This document shows positions 8,102 to 17,251 of a DNA stretch of 64,000 nucleotides, one piece after another (position 1 is the first letter of the stretch; each line of letters begins with the position of its first letter). A model generated the notes under the pieces. That model was not told the origin of the DNA. It searched no databases and worked only from the letters and a program-made list of their open reading frames with translations. This stretch comes from Streptomyces asoensis. GTDB lineage: Bacteria > Actinomycetota > Actinomycetes > Streptomycetales > Streptomycetaceae. The translations under genes were made by a program, and so were the position numbers. The DNA is taken from positions 3,720,001-3,784,000 of the forward strand of contig NZ_CP049838.1 in the NCBI RefSeq assembly GCF_013085465.1, written 5' to 3'.

Positions 8102-8638
8102 TCAGGCGGAGATGCCGTCGATCCGGGCCAGAGCGTCGTCCGCGCCGTACGGCTGCAAGTACGGCAGCCAGCGCGGGTCCCTATGCCCGGTGCCGATGAT
8201 GCGCCAGGCGAGTCCGGAAGGGGGAGCGGGTTTGTGGCGCAGCCGCCAGCCGATCTCGACGAGGTGCCGGTCGGCCTTGACGTGGTTGCAGCGACGGCAG
8301 GACGCCACGACGTTGTCCCACACGTGCTTGCCTCCGCGACTGCGCGGGATGACGTGGTCGACGCTGGTTGCGACGCCACCGCAGTACATGCACCGGCCCC
8401 CGTCCCGGGCGAAGAGCGCCCGGCGGGTCAGAGGAACGGGCCCCCGATAGGGAACCCGGACGAATCGCTTGAGCCGGACCACGCTGGGTGCGGGGACTGT
8501 GACGGTCGCACTGTGCAGGAAGGCGCCGGATTCCTCGAGGGAGATCGCCTTGTTCTCCAGGACGAGGACGAGCGCGCGGCGGAGCGGTACGACGCCGAGC
8601 GGCTCGTACGACGCGTTGAGGACCAGGACATGCGGCAC
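8102..8638 (-). CDS. HNH endonuclease
   Basis: A 178-residue HNH nuclease. The first half has no catalytic motif; the second half holds a zinc/HNH core: CMYCG, the HNH histidine in SVDHVIPRSRGGKHVWDN, and SCRRCNHVKAD. The start is GTG 8638 because AAGGAGG lies five bases upstream; a longer frame to 8845 lacks this support. Free-standing copies of this type are common and conserved in actinobacterial chromosomes; the physiological DNA substrate is unknown. Confidence 0.85.
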   Translation of the reverse strand: MPHVLVLNASYEPLGVVPLRRALVLVLENKAISLEESGAFLHSATVTVPAPSVVRLKRFVRVPYRGPVPLTRRALFARDGGRCMYCGGVATSVDHVIPRSRGGKHVWDNVVASCRRCNHVKADRHLVEIGWRLRHKPAPPSGLAWRIIGTGHRDPRWLPYLQPYGADDALARIDGISA

Positions 8639-8962
8639 GGATGCCTCCTTGGGCGTCGGCGGCGCGTGGCTCGCGCCGGGACGATCTGTGGTCAGTCTCC
8701 CCTCTTGCCTGGTGGACGCGCCACCATGTCCCGGTAACGGGCCGGGAGTGTTTTCGACCACACCCTGTTGTCTCCCCAGGATCATGGCCGGTTCAAGCGC
8801 AGGTGAGGACCGTCTCTCCTTCACGGAACACGCCGAACCGCACACAATGCCCCGTTAGTGTGGTGGTTCTGCCCGTCCGGTGACCTTTCCGTGACCTCGC
8901 AGCGCGTGTCGCCCTTGACCGCCGCACCGAATGGAGCAGAGCAGCACCTGGAGGTACCTGCC
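8639..8962. other. Intergenic region between divergent HNH and mscS genes
   Basis: A 324-bp gap carrying the two divergent promoters. I see the two ribosome sites at its ends but no clear operator, hairpin or small gene within it. Confidence 0.4.
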
Positions 8963-10066
8963 GTGTCCTTGCCCGCCGTCCTACCGGCCGCCGACGTGTC
9001 ACCGTCGCCGACTCCCTCGGAGTCGCCGACCGCGGTGACCGTCCCGTCCCTCCAGGACGCCCAGGAGAGCGCGACGAACGCGGCCAGCTGGGTCGAGCAG
9101 AACTGGTCGACCTGGCTGGCGATCGGTCTGCGCGTCCTGCTGATCCTGGTGATCGCGGTGGTGCTGAGAGTGGTGGTGCAGCGGGCGATCACCAAGCTGA
9201 TCGACCGGATGAACCGCACCGTCTCCTCGGTCGACGGCACGGCGCTGGGCGGGCTGCTGGTCAACAACGAGCGGCGGCGTCAGCGCTCGCAGGCGATCGG
9301 CTCGGTGCTGCGTTCGGTGGCGAGTTTCGTGATCCTCGGCACGGCCGCGCTGATGGTGCTGGGCACCTTCGAGATCAATCTGGCCCCGCTGCTGGCCTCC
9401 GCCGGTGTCGCGGGCGTGGCGATCGGTTTCGGCGCGCGCAACCTGGTCACGGACTTCCTCTCCGGTGTGTTCATGATCCTGGAGGACCAGTACGGCGTCG
9501 GCGACCAGATCGACGCGGGTGTGGCCACGGGCGAGGTCATCGAGGTGGGGCTGCGGGTGACGAAGCTGCGCGGCGCCAACGGCGAGATCTGGTACGTCCG
9601 CAACGGCGAGGTCAAGCGGATCGGCAACCTCTCGCAGGGCTGGGCGACGGCCGGTGTCGACGTGACCGTCAAGGCGTCCGAGGACCTCGACCTGGTCAAG
9701 GCCACCCTGGACGAGGTCGCCGAGAAGATGAGCAAGGAAGAGCCCTGGAACGAGCTCCTGTGGAGCCCGATCGAGGTGCTCGGCCTGGACAGCGTGCTGC
9801 TCGACTCGATGGTCGTCCGCGTCTCCGCGAAGACGATGCCCGGCAAGGCCCTGGTCGTCGAACGGGAGCTGCGCTGGCGCGTCAAGCGCGCCTTCGACGC
9901 GGCCGACATCCGCATCGTGGGCGGCGCGACCGCTCCCGTCACGGAGGACCCGGCCGACCCGACGGCCGCGGTCGCGGCCCCGTCGGTGTTCTCCAACACG
10001 GACTCGCCCCAGGCAGCGGCGGCGACACCGATCACCCAGCCCCGGCCGGTGACCCCGGCGAAGTAG
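8963..10066 (+). CDS. MscS-family mechanosensitive ion channel
   Basis: A 367-residue small-conductance channel that relieves osmotic downshock at the cytoplasmic membrane. TM1 is near residues 50-72 (LAIGLRVLLILVIAVVLRVV), TM2 near 110-130, and the pore-lining helix is SAGVAGVAIGFGARNLVTD, followed by the beta domain DQYGVGDQI and the C-terminal cytoplasmic vestibule. Start GTG 8963 has GGAGG eight bases upstream; the frame extends further but without such a site. The last 45 residues are Pro/Thr-rich. A strong terminator follows. Confidence 0.9.
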   Translation: MSLPAVLPAADVSPSPTPSESPTAVTVPSLQDAQESATNAASWVEQNWSTWLAIGLRVLLILVIAVVLRVVVQRAITKLIDRMNRTVSSVDGTALGGLLVNNERRRQRSQAIGSVLRSVASFVILGTAALMVLGTFEINLAPLLASAGVAGVAIGFGARNLVTDFLSGVFMILEDQYGVGDQIDAGVATGEVIEVGLRVTKLRGANGEIWYVRNGEVKRIGNLSQGWATAGVDVTVKASEDLDLVKATLDEVAEKMSKEEPWNELLWSPIEVLGLDSVLLDSMVVRVSAKTMPGKALVVERELRWRVKRAFDAADIRIVGGATAPVTEDPADPTAAVAAPSVFSNTDSPQAAAATPITQPRPVTPAK

Positions 10067-10072
10067 CCCGTA

Positions 10073-10115
10073 CGCCGGAAGGCCGCACCCGCTCCCCGGG
10101 TGCGGCCTTCCGGCG
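10073..10115 (+). terminator. Hairpin terminator after mscS
   Basis: Perfect 19-bp stem (10073-10091 with 10097-10115), loop CTCCC, followed by TTT. It begins six bases after the mscS stop. Confidence 0.85.
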
Positions 10116-10232
10116 TTTCCCGGCCCCACCGAACGTTTCGCCCCCGAAGTAACGACTCTGTTGCCTCGGGGGCGTTTCCCATTTCACTCCTTGACGTCCC
10201 CTTCGTGACGGGTCTACGTTCCTGCCAGCCGA

Positions 10233-10247
10233 TAGGAAACTTTCCTA
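10233..10247. promoter_or_regulatory. CsnR-type operator (ROK repressor box)
   Basis: TAGGAAA-C-TTTCCTA is a perfect 7-bp inverted repeat with a single central base, 75 bp upstream of the ROK regulator. It matches the AGGAAAGTTTCCT box established for CsnR in Streptomyces except for the central base. It is expected to mediate autoregulation of csnR and repression of the transport operon when no glucosamine oligomers are present. Confidence 0.8.
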
Positions 10248-10321
10248 ACAGTGGCCGGATGTGGACTTGCGTCCGGCGGACTTGAGAAGCTGGGCAGTTC
10301 AGAAAGGCAGGTGTCGACCCC

Positions 10322-11533
10322 ATGGCAGGAACCGCCGGTACGCCGGGCACCCCGCGCGTCCTGCGCGCCATGAACGACCGCGCCGCCCTCGACCTCCTGC
10401 TGGCGCACGGCCCCCTGTCCCGCACCCGCATCGGCAAGCTCACCGGCCTGTCGAAGCCCACCGCCTCACAGCTGCTGGCCCGGCTGGAGGCGGCGGGACT
10501 GGTGCTCGCGACCGGCACCACCGAGGGGCGCCCCGGCCCCAACGCCCAGTTGTACGAGGTCAATCCGGCCGCCGCATACGCCGCGGGGCTCGATGTCACC
10601 CCCGAACGCGTCCTGGCCGCCGTCGCCGACGCCACCGGCCGGACCGTGGGCACGTTCGAGGTGCCCACGCCCGGCCGGAAGACCGCCGACGCCGTCGTAC
10701 GGCAGGTCACCGACGCCCTCGACGGCGCGGTGAAGGCCGCGGGCCTCACCCGGGACGAGGTGCGACGGCTGGTCGTCGCCACCCCCGGCGCCTTCGACCC
10801 CACCACCGGTCGTCTGCGCTACGCCTCCCACCTGCCCGGCTGGCACTCCCCCGCGCTGCTCGACGATCTCGCCGCGGCCCTGCCGATGCCGGTCGAGTAC
10901 GAGAACGACGTCAACCTCGCCGCCGTCGCCGAGCAGCGCCTGGGCGCGGCACGCGGCCACGAGGACTTCGTCCTGCTGTGGAACGAAGGCGGTCTCGGCG
11001 CCGCCCTCGTCCTCGGCGGCCGGCTGCACCGCGGCTGGACCGGCGGCGCCGGCGAGGTCGGTTTCCTGCCGGTTCCGGGCGCCCCCCTGGTCCGCCAGGT
11101 GACCAAGGCCAACAGCGGCGGCTTCCAGGAGCTGGCGGGCTCCCAGGCCGTCCCCCGGCTGGCCCGGGAGCTCGGCATCACCGACCTCCCGTCCGGGCCG
11201 TACGCCGAGGTCGCCGCCGCGCTCGTCGAGCGGGCCGCCGCCGAGGACACCGCCCCGCACCGGCAGCTGCTCCAGACGTACGCGACCCGGCTCGCGACCG
11301 GTCTCGCCTCGCTCGTCTCCGTACTCGACCCCGAACTCGTCGTCCTCAGCGGCGCCTCCCTGACCGCCGGCGGCGAGGTGCTGCGCGCCCTCGTCCAGGA
11401 CGAGCTGGAGGAACTGGCCGCGTCCCGGCCGAAGCTGGTCATGGGCGACGTCACCGAACGGCCCGTGCTGCGCGGCGCGCTGGAGAGCGCGCTGGCGGCC
11501 ACCCGCGACGAGGTCTTCGACACCTCGCGCTAG
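10322..11533 (+). CDS. csnR: ROK-family repressor of the chitosan-oligosaccharide operon
   Basis: A 403-residue ROK protein. Residues 15-75 form a winged helix (GPLSRTRIGKLTGLSKPTAS); the remainder is the ROK sugar-binding/kinase-like fold with ENDVNLAAVAEQRLGAA and an effector site after GGAGEVGFLPV. It is followed by binding protein, two permeases, GH4 hydrolase and kinase genes in the order of the S. coelicolor csnREFGHK cluster, and preceded by the matching operator. The cysteine zinc motif of many ROK proteins is not obvious. Assignment rests on order and operator. Confidence 0.8.
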   Translation: MAGTAGTPGTPRVLRAMNDRAALDLLLAHGPLSRTRIGKLTGLSKPTASQLLARLEAAGLVLATGTTEGRPGPNAQLYEVNPAAAYAAGLDVTPERVLAAVADATGRTVGTFEVPTPGRKTADAVVRQVTDALDGAVKAAGLTRDEVRRLVVATPGAFDPTTGRLRYASHLPGWHSPALLDDLAAALPMPVEYENDVNLAAVAEQRLGAARGHEDFVLLWNEGGLGAALVLGGRLHRGWTGGAGEVGFLPVPGAPLVRQVTKANSGGFQELAGSQAVPRLARELGITDLPSGPYAEVAAALVERAAAEDTAPHRQLLQTYATRLATGLASLVSVLDPELVVLSGASLTAGGEVLRALVQDELEELAASRPKLVMGDVTERPVLRGALESALAATRDEVFDTSR

Positions 11534-11637
11534 CCGCACCACCACCCCCCTCCCCCGGACCCTCACCTCACCCCGCTCCACCTCACCTCACCTCACCGCA
11601 TTCCACTCACCCTGCTCTGTCCCTGGAAGGCTCCGCC

Positions 11638-12987
11638 ATGCCCACACGCATACCCGTAGTCGTCCGAAAGGCGGCTTTTGCCCTCACCGCCTCCACGGCC
11701 CTCCTGCTCAGCACCACCGCCTGTACCGGCCAGTCCGCGACCGGCTCCGACGACGACGCGTCGAAGGAGACGACCCTCACCTTCTGGCACGCCTGGAGCG
11801 CGCCGAACGAGGTGAAGGCCGTGAAGTCACTGATCGCGGGCTTCGAGAAGACGCACCCCAACATCCATGTGAACGTCATCGGCAACATGACCGACGACAA
11901 GATCAACCAGGCGCTGCGCGCGGGCGGCACCAAGGCGCCGGACGTGATCTCGTCGTTCACCACCAGCAACGTCGGCAAGTTCTGCTCGTCGGGCGCCCTG
12001 GTCGACCTCAACCCCTTCTTCAAGAAGGCGGACATCGACCCGTCCACGACCTTCCCGAAGGCCATGAACGAGTACACCCAGTTCGACGGCAACCGCTGCG
12101 CCGTGCCGCTGCTGGGCGACGCGTACGGCCTCTACTACAACAAGACGGCGTTCGAGAAGGCGGGCATCACCACTCCCCCCAAGACCTGGTCCGAGTTCGA
12201 GGCCGACGCCAAGAAACTGACGATCACCCAGGGGAACACGTTCAAGCAGCTCGGCTTCATGCCGAACTACCACGGCTGGGAGACGACCACCGAGCACTAC
12301 CTCGGCCAGTTCTCCCCGACGTACTTCGACACGGCCGGCAAGTCGACCATCGCCACGGACCCGGCCGTCGCCTCCGCCTTCACCCTCCAGAAGAAGCTCG
12401 TCGACGACCTCGGCGGCTTCAAGAAGCTGGAGACCTTCCGCTCCACGCTCGGCGACGAGTGGGGCCCCAAGCACCCCTTCCAGACCGGTCAGGTCGCCAT
12501 GCAGCTCGACGGCGAGTGGCGGCTGGGCATGGCCCTGGAGGCCAAGCCCGGCTTCGAGATCGGCGTCGCCCCGCTGCCCGTCCCGGACGACCAGGCGGCC
12601 CAGTACGGCAAGGGCTACATCACCGGCACCATCGCCGGTATCGCCGCCACCAGCAAGAAGCAGAACGCGGCCTGGGAGCTGGTGAAGTACATGACCACCG
12701 ACACGGACGCGGTCGTCGCCTTCTCCAACGCCATCCACAACGTGCCGTCCACGCTGGCGGCCCTGAAGTCCCCGGACCTGAAGTACGACGCGCGTTTCAA
12801 GACGTTCCTGGACATCGCCGCGAACCCGAACTCGACCACCGCCCCGGCGTCGATCAACGGCGGCGTCTACCTCACCACCGTGCAGCAACTCGGCTACGAC
12901 TACGAGAGCGGCAAGGTCACCGACCTGAAGGCCGGCCTGAAGAAGGCGGCGGCGCAGATCGACACGGACATCGCGCAGGCGAAGTAG
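11638..12987 (+). CDS. csnE: Sugar ABC transporter substrate-binding lipoprotein
   Basis: A 449-residue family-1 extracellular solute-binding protein. Residues 1-30 are a lipoprotein signal with a relaxed lipobox (LLSTTAC, Cys about residue 32). The mature part starts LTFWHAWSAPNEVKAV, typical for oligosaccharide-binding proteins, and ends in a helical C-lobe. As part of the csn operon it would capture chitosan oligomers (glucosamine units) outside the membrane. ATG 11638 follows a GGAAGG site. The 104-bp leader contains five CTCACC words but no hairpin. Confidence 0.85.
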   Translation: MPTRIPVVVRKAAFALTASTALLLSTTACTGQSATGSDDDASKETTLTFWHAWSAPNEVKAVKSLIAGFEKTHPNIHVNVIGNMTDDKINQALRAGGTKAPDVISSFTTSNVGKFCSSGALVDLNPFFKKADIDPSTTFPKAMNEYTQFDGNRCAVPLLGDAYGLYYNKTAFEKAGITTPPKTWSEFEADAKKLTITQGNTFKQLGFMPNYHGWETTTEHYLGQFSPTYFDTAGKSTIATDPAVASAFTLQKKLVDDLGGFKKLETFRSTLGDEWGPKHPFQTGQVAMQLDGEWRLGMALEAKPGFEIGVAPLPVPDDQAAQYGKGYITGTIAGIAATSKKQNAAWELVKYMTTDTDAVVAFSNAIHNVPSTLAALKSPDLKYDARFKTFLDIAANPNSTTAPASINGGVYLTTVQQLGYDYESGKVTDLKAGLKKAAAQIDTDIAQAK

Positions 12988-12989
12988 CG

Positions 12990-13934
12990 ATGGCGACCAC
13001 TCACACGTTGAGGGCGAAGCACCGGCGCTCGGCACTGCGCACCCTCGCCTTCCTCTCCCCCTGGCTGATCGGTTTCGCGGTCTTCTTCGCGTACCCGATG
13101 ATCTCGACGGTCTACTTCTCGTTCATGCACTACGACGGCTTCAAGCCGCCGACGTGGAGCGGCACGAAGAACTGGACGTACGTCTTCGAGCACTACCCGT
13201 TCTTCTGGCCGGCCCTGCGCAACACGCTCTGGCTCGTCGTGATCATGGTGACCCTCCGTGTCCTGTTCGGACTCGGGATCGGCATGCTCATCACGAAGAT
13301 CAAGACCGGTACGGGTGTCTTCCGCACCCTCTTCTACCTGCCCTACCTGGCCCCGCCGGTGGCGGCCACCATGGCCTTCGCCTTCCTCCTCAACCCCGGC
13401 ACCGGCCCGGTCAACTCGATCCTGGAGAAGATCGGCATCCCCGCGCCGGGCTGGTTCAACGACCCGAACTGGTCCAAGCCCGCCCTCACCCTGATGTTCC
13501 TGTGGGGGGTCGGCGACCTGATGGTCATCTTCATGGCCGCGCTGCTCGACGTGCCGAAGGAGCAGTACGAGGCCGCGGAGCTGGACGGCGCTTCGGCGTG
13601 GCAGCGGTTCCGGTTCGTCACCCTCCCCAACATCTCGCCGATCATCATGTTCGCGGTCGTCACCGGCGTGATCGCGGCGATGCAGTGCTACACACAGCCC
13701 CTGATCGCCGGAAAGGTCGCCTCGGGTGTGATCCAGGGCGCGGGCACCATGTTCGAGCCCGGCTACCCGGAGCACTCCACGCTCACCCTTCCCCAACTCG
13801 TCTACAACCTCGGCTTCCAGCGCTTCGACTACGGCTCGGCCTGCGTCGTGGCCCTGGTCCTGTTCGCCCTTTCGATGGCGTTCACCGCGCTGTTGATGCG
13901 GCGCCGGGGCGGCCTCATCCAGGCAGGTGACTGA
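12990..13934 (+). CDS. csnF: Sugar ABC transporter permease 1
   Basis: A 314-residue MalF-type permease with six predicted transmembrane helices, the first at residues 18-40. The EAA loop that contacts the ATPase reads EQYEAAELDGASAWQRFRFV. It starts two bases after the binding-protein stop. As is usual for carbohydrate importers of this class in Streptomyces, no ATPase gene is present; the shared MsiK-type ATPase encoded elsewhere probably energises it. Confidence 0.88.
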   Translation: MATTHTLRAKHRRSALRTLAFLSPWLIGFAVFFAYPMISTVYFSFMHYDGFKPPTWSGTKNWTYVFEHYPFFWPALRNTLWLVVIMVTLRVLFGLGIGMLITKIKTGTGVFRTLFYLPYLAPPVAATMAFAFLLNPGTGPVNSILEKIGIPAPGWFNDPNWSKPALTLMFLWGVGDLMVIFMAALLDVPKEQYEAAELDGASAWQRFRFVTLPNISPIIMFAVVTGVIAAMQCYTQPLIAGKVASGVIQGAGTMFEPGYPEHSTLTLPQLVYNLGFQRFDYGSACVVALVLFALSMAFTALLMRRRGGLIQAGD

Positions 13935-13939
13935 CCCAC

Positions 13940-14833
13940 ATGACTCAAGTACTGGACCGGCCGGTGGAGTTGAAGGCACCTTCCTCGCCCGCCGAGCGCA
14001 CCGCCCGCCGCAAGGCGCTGCTGGAATGGATCGCGGTCCACTCCCTCGGCGTGGCCGCGGCCCTCTTCTTCACCCTCCCCTTCGTGTTCGTGTTCCTGAC
14101 GTCCCTGATGAGCGACTCCCAGGCACTCAGCCGGGACCTGATCCCGCACACCTGGGAGTGGGCCAACTACAAGAAGGTCTTCGACACCCCGGGCTTCCTC
14201 ACCTGGTGGAGGAACACGCTGATCTACGCCGGACTGGGCACGGTCCTCACCGTCGTCTCGTCCATCCCCGTGGCGTACGCGCTGGCCAAGTTCCGCTTCC
14301 GGGGCCGGAATCTGACGCTCATGCTGGTGATCTCGATGATGATGCTGCCCCCGCAGGTGGTCGTCATCCCGATGTACCTGTTCTGGGCGAAGCAGCTGGA
14401 CCTGTCGGGCACCCTGTGGCCGATGATCATCCCGCTGGCGTTCGGCGACGCGTTCTCGATCTTCCTGCTGCGTCAGTTCCTGCTGACCATCCCGAACGAG
14501 TACCTGGACGCGGCGAAGGTGGACGGCTGCGGCGACCTGCGCACCCTGCTGAAGGTCGTACTGCCGATGGCGAAGCCCGGCATCGCAGCCGTCGCCCTCT
14601 TCCAGTTCTTCGCCGCCTGGAACGACTACTTCGGTCCCCAGATCTACGCCTCCGAAAATCCGAACGCGTGGACCCTCTCCTACGCCCTGGAGTCCTTCAA
14701 AGGCGCGCATCACACCGACTGGAACCTCACCATGGCGGCCACCGTGCTGGTCATGGCCCCCGTGATCCTCGTGTTCTTCTTCGCCCAGAAGGCGTTCGTC
14801 GAAGGTGTCACCCTCACCGGAGTAAAGGGTTAA
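13940..14833 (+). CDS. csnG: Sugar ABC transporter permease 2
   Basis: A 297-residue MalG-type permease with six predicted transmembrane helices. The EAA loop is NEYLDAAKVDGCGDLRTLLK. It begins five bases after the first permease and ends six bases before the GH4 gene, so the five genes csnE-csnK are tightly coupled. The pair of permeases forms the membrane pore for oligosaccharide import. Confidence 0.88.
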   Translation: MTQVLDRPVELKAPSSPAERTARRKALLEWIAVHSLGVAAALFFTLPFVFVFLTSLMSDSQALSRDLIPHTWEWANYKKVFDTPGFLTWWRNTLIYAGLGTVLTVVSSIPVAYALAKFRFRGRNLTLMLVISMMMLPPQVVVIPMYLFWAKQLDLSGTLWPMIIPLAFGDAFSIFLLRQFLLTIPNEYLDAAKVDGCGDLRTLLKVVLPMAKPGIAAVALFQFFAAWNDYFGPQIYASENPNAWTLSYALESFKGAHHTDWNLTMAATVLVMAPVILVFFFAQKAFVEGVTLTGVKG

Positions 14834-14839
14834 CAAGCC

Positions 14840-16105
14840 ATGAAACTCACCGTGGTCGGCGGCGGCTCGACCTACACACCCGAACTCATCGACGGCTTCG
14901 CACGCCTGCGGGACACCCTCCCCGTCGAGGAACTGGTCCTCGTCGACCCGGCGGCCGACCGCCTGGAACTCGTCGGCGGCCTGGCCCGCCGGATTTTCGG
15001 CCGTCAGGACCACCCGGGCCGCATCGTGACGACGTCCGACCTGGACGCGGCCGTCGAGGGCGCCGACGCCGTGCTGCTCCAGCTCCGCGTCGGCGGCCAG
15101 GCGGCCCGCGAGCAGGACGAGACATGGCCGCTGGAGTGCGGCTGCGTCGGGCAGGAGACGACGGGAGCGGGCGGCCTCGCGAAGGCGCTGCGGACCGTCC
15201 CGGTGGTCCTGGACATCGCCGAACGGGTCCGCCGGACCAACCCGCACGCCTGGATCATCGACTTCACCAACCCGGTCGGCATCGTCACCCGGGCCCTCCT
15301 CCAGGCCGGCCACAAGGCGGTCGGCCTGTGCAACGTGGCGATCGGCCTCCAGCGGAAGTTCGCCGCCCTGCTCGACGTCACCCCGGCCGACGTCCACCTG
15401 GACCACGTGGGCCTCAACCACCTCACCTGGGAGACCGGGGTGCGCCTGGGCGGTCCCGAGGGCGAGGACGTGCTGCCGGGCCTCCTGGCCGCCCACGCCG
15501 ACACGATCGCCGCCGACCTGCGCCTGCCCCGCGTACTCCTGGACCGGCTGGGCACGATCCCCTCCTACTACCTGCGCTACTACTACGCGCACGACGAGGT
15601 CGTACGGGAGCTGCGCACCAAGCCGTCGAGGGCGGCGGAAGTGGCCGCGATGGAACGCCAGTTGCTGTCGTTGTACGCGGACCCGGCCCTGGACGAGAAG
15701 CCGGAGCTGCTGGCGAAGCGCGGCGGCGCCTACTACTCGGAGGCAGCGGTGGACCTGGCGGCGGCGCTGCTGACCGGCTCCGGCAGCCCCTACCAGGTGG
15801 TGAACACCCTCAACAACGGCACGCTGCCCTTCCTCCCGGACGACGCGGTGATCGAGGTCCAGGCGGCGGTGGGCCCCAAGGGTCCGTCCCCGCTCCCGGT
15901 ACCGCCCCTCGACCCGCTCTACAAGGGCCTGATGGCGAACGTGACGGCGTACGAGGACCTGGCCCTTCAGGCGGCCCTGCGCGGTGGCCGCGACAGGGTC
16001 TTCAAGGCCCTGCTGTCCCACCCCCTGGTCGCCCAGTACGAGTACGCCGAGCAGCTGACCGACCAGCTGATCGCACACAACCGGGAGCATCTCGCGTGGG
16101 CCTGA
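14840..16105 (+). CDS. csnH: GH4 6-phospho-beta-glucosidase-type hydrolase
   Basis: A 421-residue family-4 glycoside hydrolase, which uses NAD+ and a divalent metal to cleave phosphorylated glycosides. The N-terminus KLTVVGGGSTYTPEL is the Rossmann dinucleotide site; IIDFTNPVGIVTRALLQ, VGLCNVAIG (the metal-site Cys) and the HVGLNHLTW histidine match the GH4 centre. Next to an oligosaccharide importer and a sugar kinase, it probably cuts imported glucosamine oligomers. Its last 10 bases overlap the kinase gene. Confidence 0.85.
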   Translation: MKLTVVGGGSTYTPELIDGFARLRDTLPVEELVLVDPAADRLELVGGLARRIFGRQDHPGRIVTTSDLDAAVEGADAVLLQLRVGGQAAREQDETWPLECGCVGQETTGAGGLAKALRTVPVVLDIAERVRRTNPHAWIIDFTNPVGIVTRALLQAGHKAVGLCNVAIGLQRKFAALLDVTPADVHLDHVGLNHLTWETGVRLGGPEGEDVLPGLLAAHADTIAADLRLPRVLLDRLGTIPSYYLRYYYAHDEVVRELRTKPSRAAEVAAMERQLLSLYADPALDEKPELLAKRGGAYYSEAAVDLAAALLTGSGSPYQVVNTLNNGTLPFLPDDAVIEVQAAVGPKGPSPLPVPPLDPLYKGLMANVTAYEDLALQAALRGGRDRVFKALLSHPLVAQYEYAEQLTDQLIAHNREHLAWA

Positions 16106-17070
16106 CGGCAAGCGTGCTCGCCATCGACGCGGGCAACAGCAAGACGGACGTCGCGGTCGTGGCGGCCGACGGAGAGGTCCTCGCCACGGCCCGCGGCGAC
16201 GGCTTCCGCCCGCCCGCCGTGGGCGTGACGGCGGCGGTGGACGCCCTGGCCGACACCGTCACGCGCGCGTACACGGCGGCCGGCGTCGACTCGGCGGTCC
16301 ATGTCTCGGCCTGCCTGGCCAACGCGGACCTGCCGGTGGAGGAGGAGCAGCTGGCGGCGGCCCTGCACGCACGCGCGTGGGGCACCTCCGTGGACGTCCG
16401 CAACGACACGTTCGCCATCCTGCGGGCGGGCGTCGCCGACCCCCGGGGGGTGGCCGTCGTCTGCGGCGCCGGCATCAACTGCGTCGGCATGCGCCCCGAC
16501 GGCCGCACCGCACGCTTCCCGGCCCTCGGCCGCCTCTCCGGCGACTGGGGCGGCGGCTGGGGCCTGGCCGAGGAGGCGATATGGCACGCGGCGAGGGCGG
16601 AGGACGGCAGGGGCGGACCGACGTCCCTCACCGACGCGCTCCCGTCCCACTTCGGTCTGCCGTCCATGTACGCCCTGATCGAGGCCCTCCACCTGGAGCA
16701 CATCTCCCCGTCCCGCCGCCACGAACTGACCCCGGTCCTCTTCAGGACGGCGCGGGACGGGGACCCGGTGGCGCGCACGATCGTCGACCGGCTGGCGCAG
16801 GAGGTGGTGTCGATGGCGACGGTCGCCCTGACCCGTCTGGACCTTCTGGAGGAGGAGACACCGGTACTTCTGGGGGGAGGCGTTCTCACCGCGGGCCACG
16901 AGCAGTTGGACGACGGGGTACGCGAGCTCCTGGCCGCCCGGGCGCCGAAGGCGGTGCCGAGCGTCGTACGGGAGCGCCCGGTGCTGGGGGCCGCGCTGCT
17001 GGGCCTGGACCGGCTGGGAGCGGACGCCGACGTGCAGGGAAGGGTGCGAAGACACTTCGACGCGGGGTGA
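16096..17070 (+). CDS. csnK: BadF/BadG-type sugar kinase (glucosamine/GlcNAc kinase-like)
   Basis: A 324-residue member of the actin-like ATPase superfamily related to N-acetylglucosamine kinase. The phosphate-1 motif LAIDAGNSKTDVAVV is at residues 8-22, VVCGAGINCVG supplies phosphate-2 and PVLLGGGVLTAG the adenosine motif. It would phosphorylate the monosaccharide released in the cytoplasm. The start GTG 16096 overlaps the upstream GH4 stop by 10 bases; the frame gives no better start. It closes the csn operon. Confidence 0.85.
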   Translation: MGLTASVLAIDAGNSKTDVAVVAADGEVLATARGDGFRPPAVGVTAAVDALADTVTRAYTAAGVDSAVHVSACLANADLPVEEEQLAAALHARAWGTSVDVRNDTFAILRAGVADPRGVAVVCGAGINCVGMRPDGRTARFPALGRLSGDWGGGWGLAEEAIWHAARAEDGRGGPTSLTDALPSHFGLPSMYALIEALHLEHISPSRRHELTPVLFRTARDGDPVARTIVDRLAQEVVSMATVALTRLDLLEEETPVLLGGGVLTAGHEQLDDGVRELLAARAPKAVPSVVRERPVLGAALLGLDRLGADADVQGRVRRHFDAG

Positions 17071-17202
17071 GTGACCGCAGGTGCCCCCGGACACAACACG
17101 GGTCCCCACGAAGGAACCGAACACCCACCCGACGCGTATTCATGGACAGGGGTGACTGCGATCTGATCAAGATCCAGTGAAGGCCGGTGCGCATGACCGG
17201 TC

Positions 17203-17221
17203 CCGCCAGCGATACTGGCGG
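17203..17221. promoter_or_regulatory. Inverted repeat upstream of glnX
   Basis: CCGCCAG-CGATA-CTGGCGG is a perfect 7-bp inverted repeat, 31 bp before the glnX start. The loop contains GATACT, which could serve as a -10 element, so the repeat may overlap the promoter of the kinase operon. Function is inferred from position only. Confidence 0.45.
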
Positions 17222-17251
17222 CGGTAGATGACCATGGGGGAGGTCAAAAAC

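Noticed and set aside
13829..16111. A 760-codon minus-strand open frame across csnG/csnH
   Set aside because: Antisense to permease and GH4 genes with diagnostic motifs; product is low-complexity.
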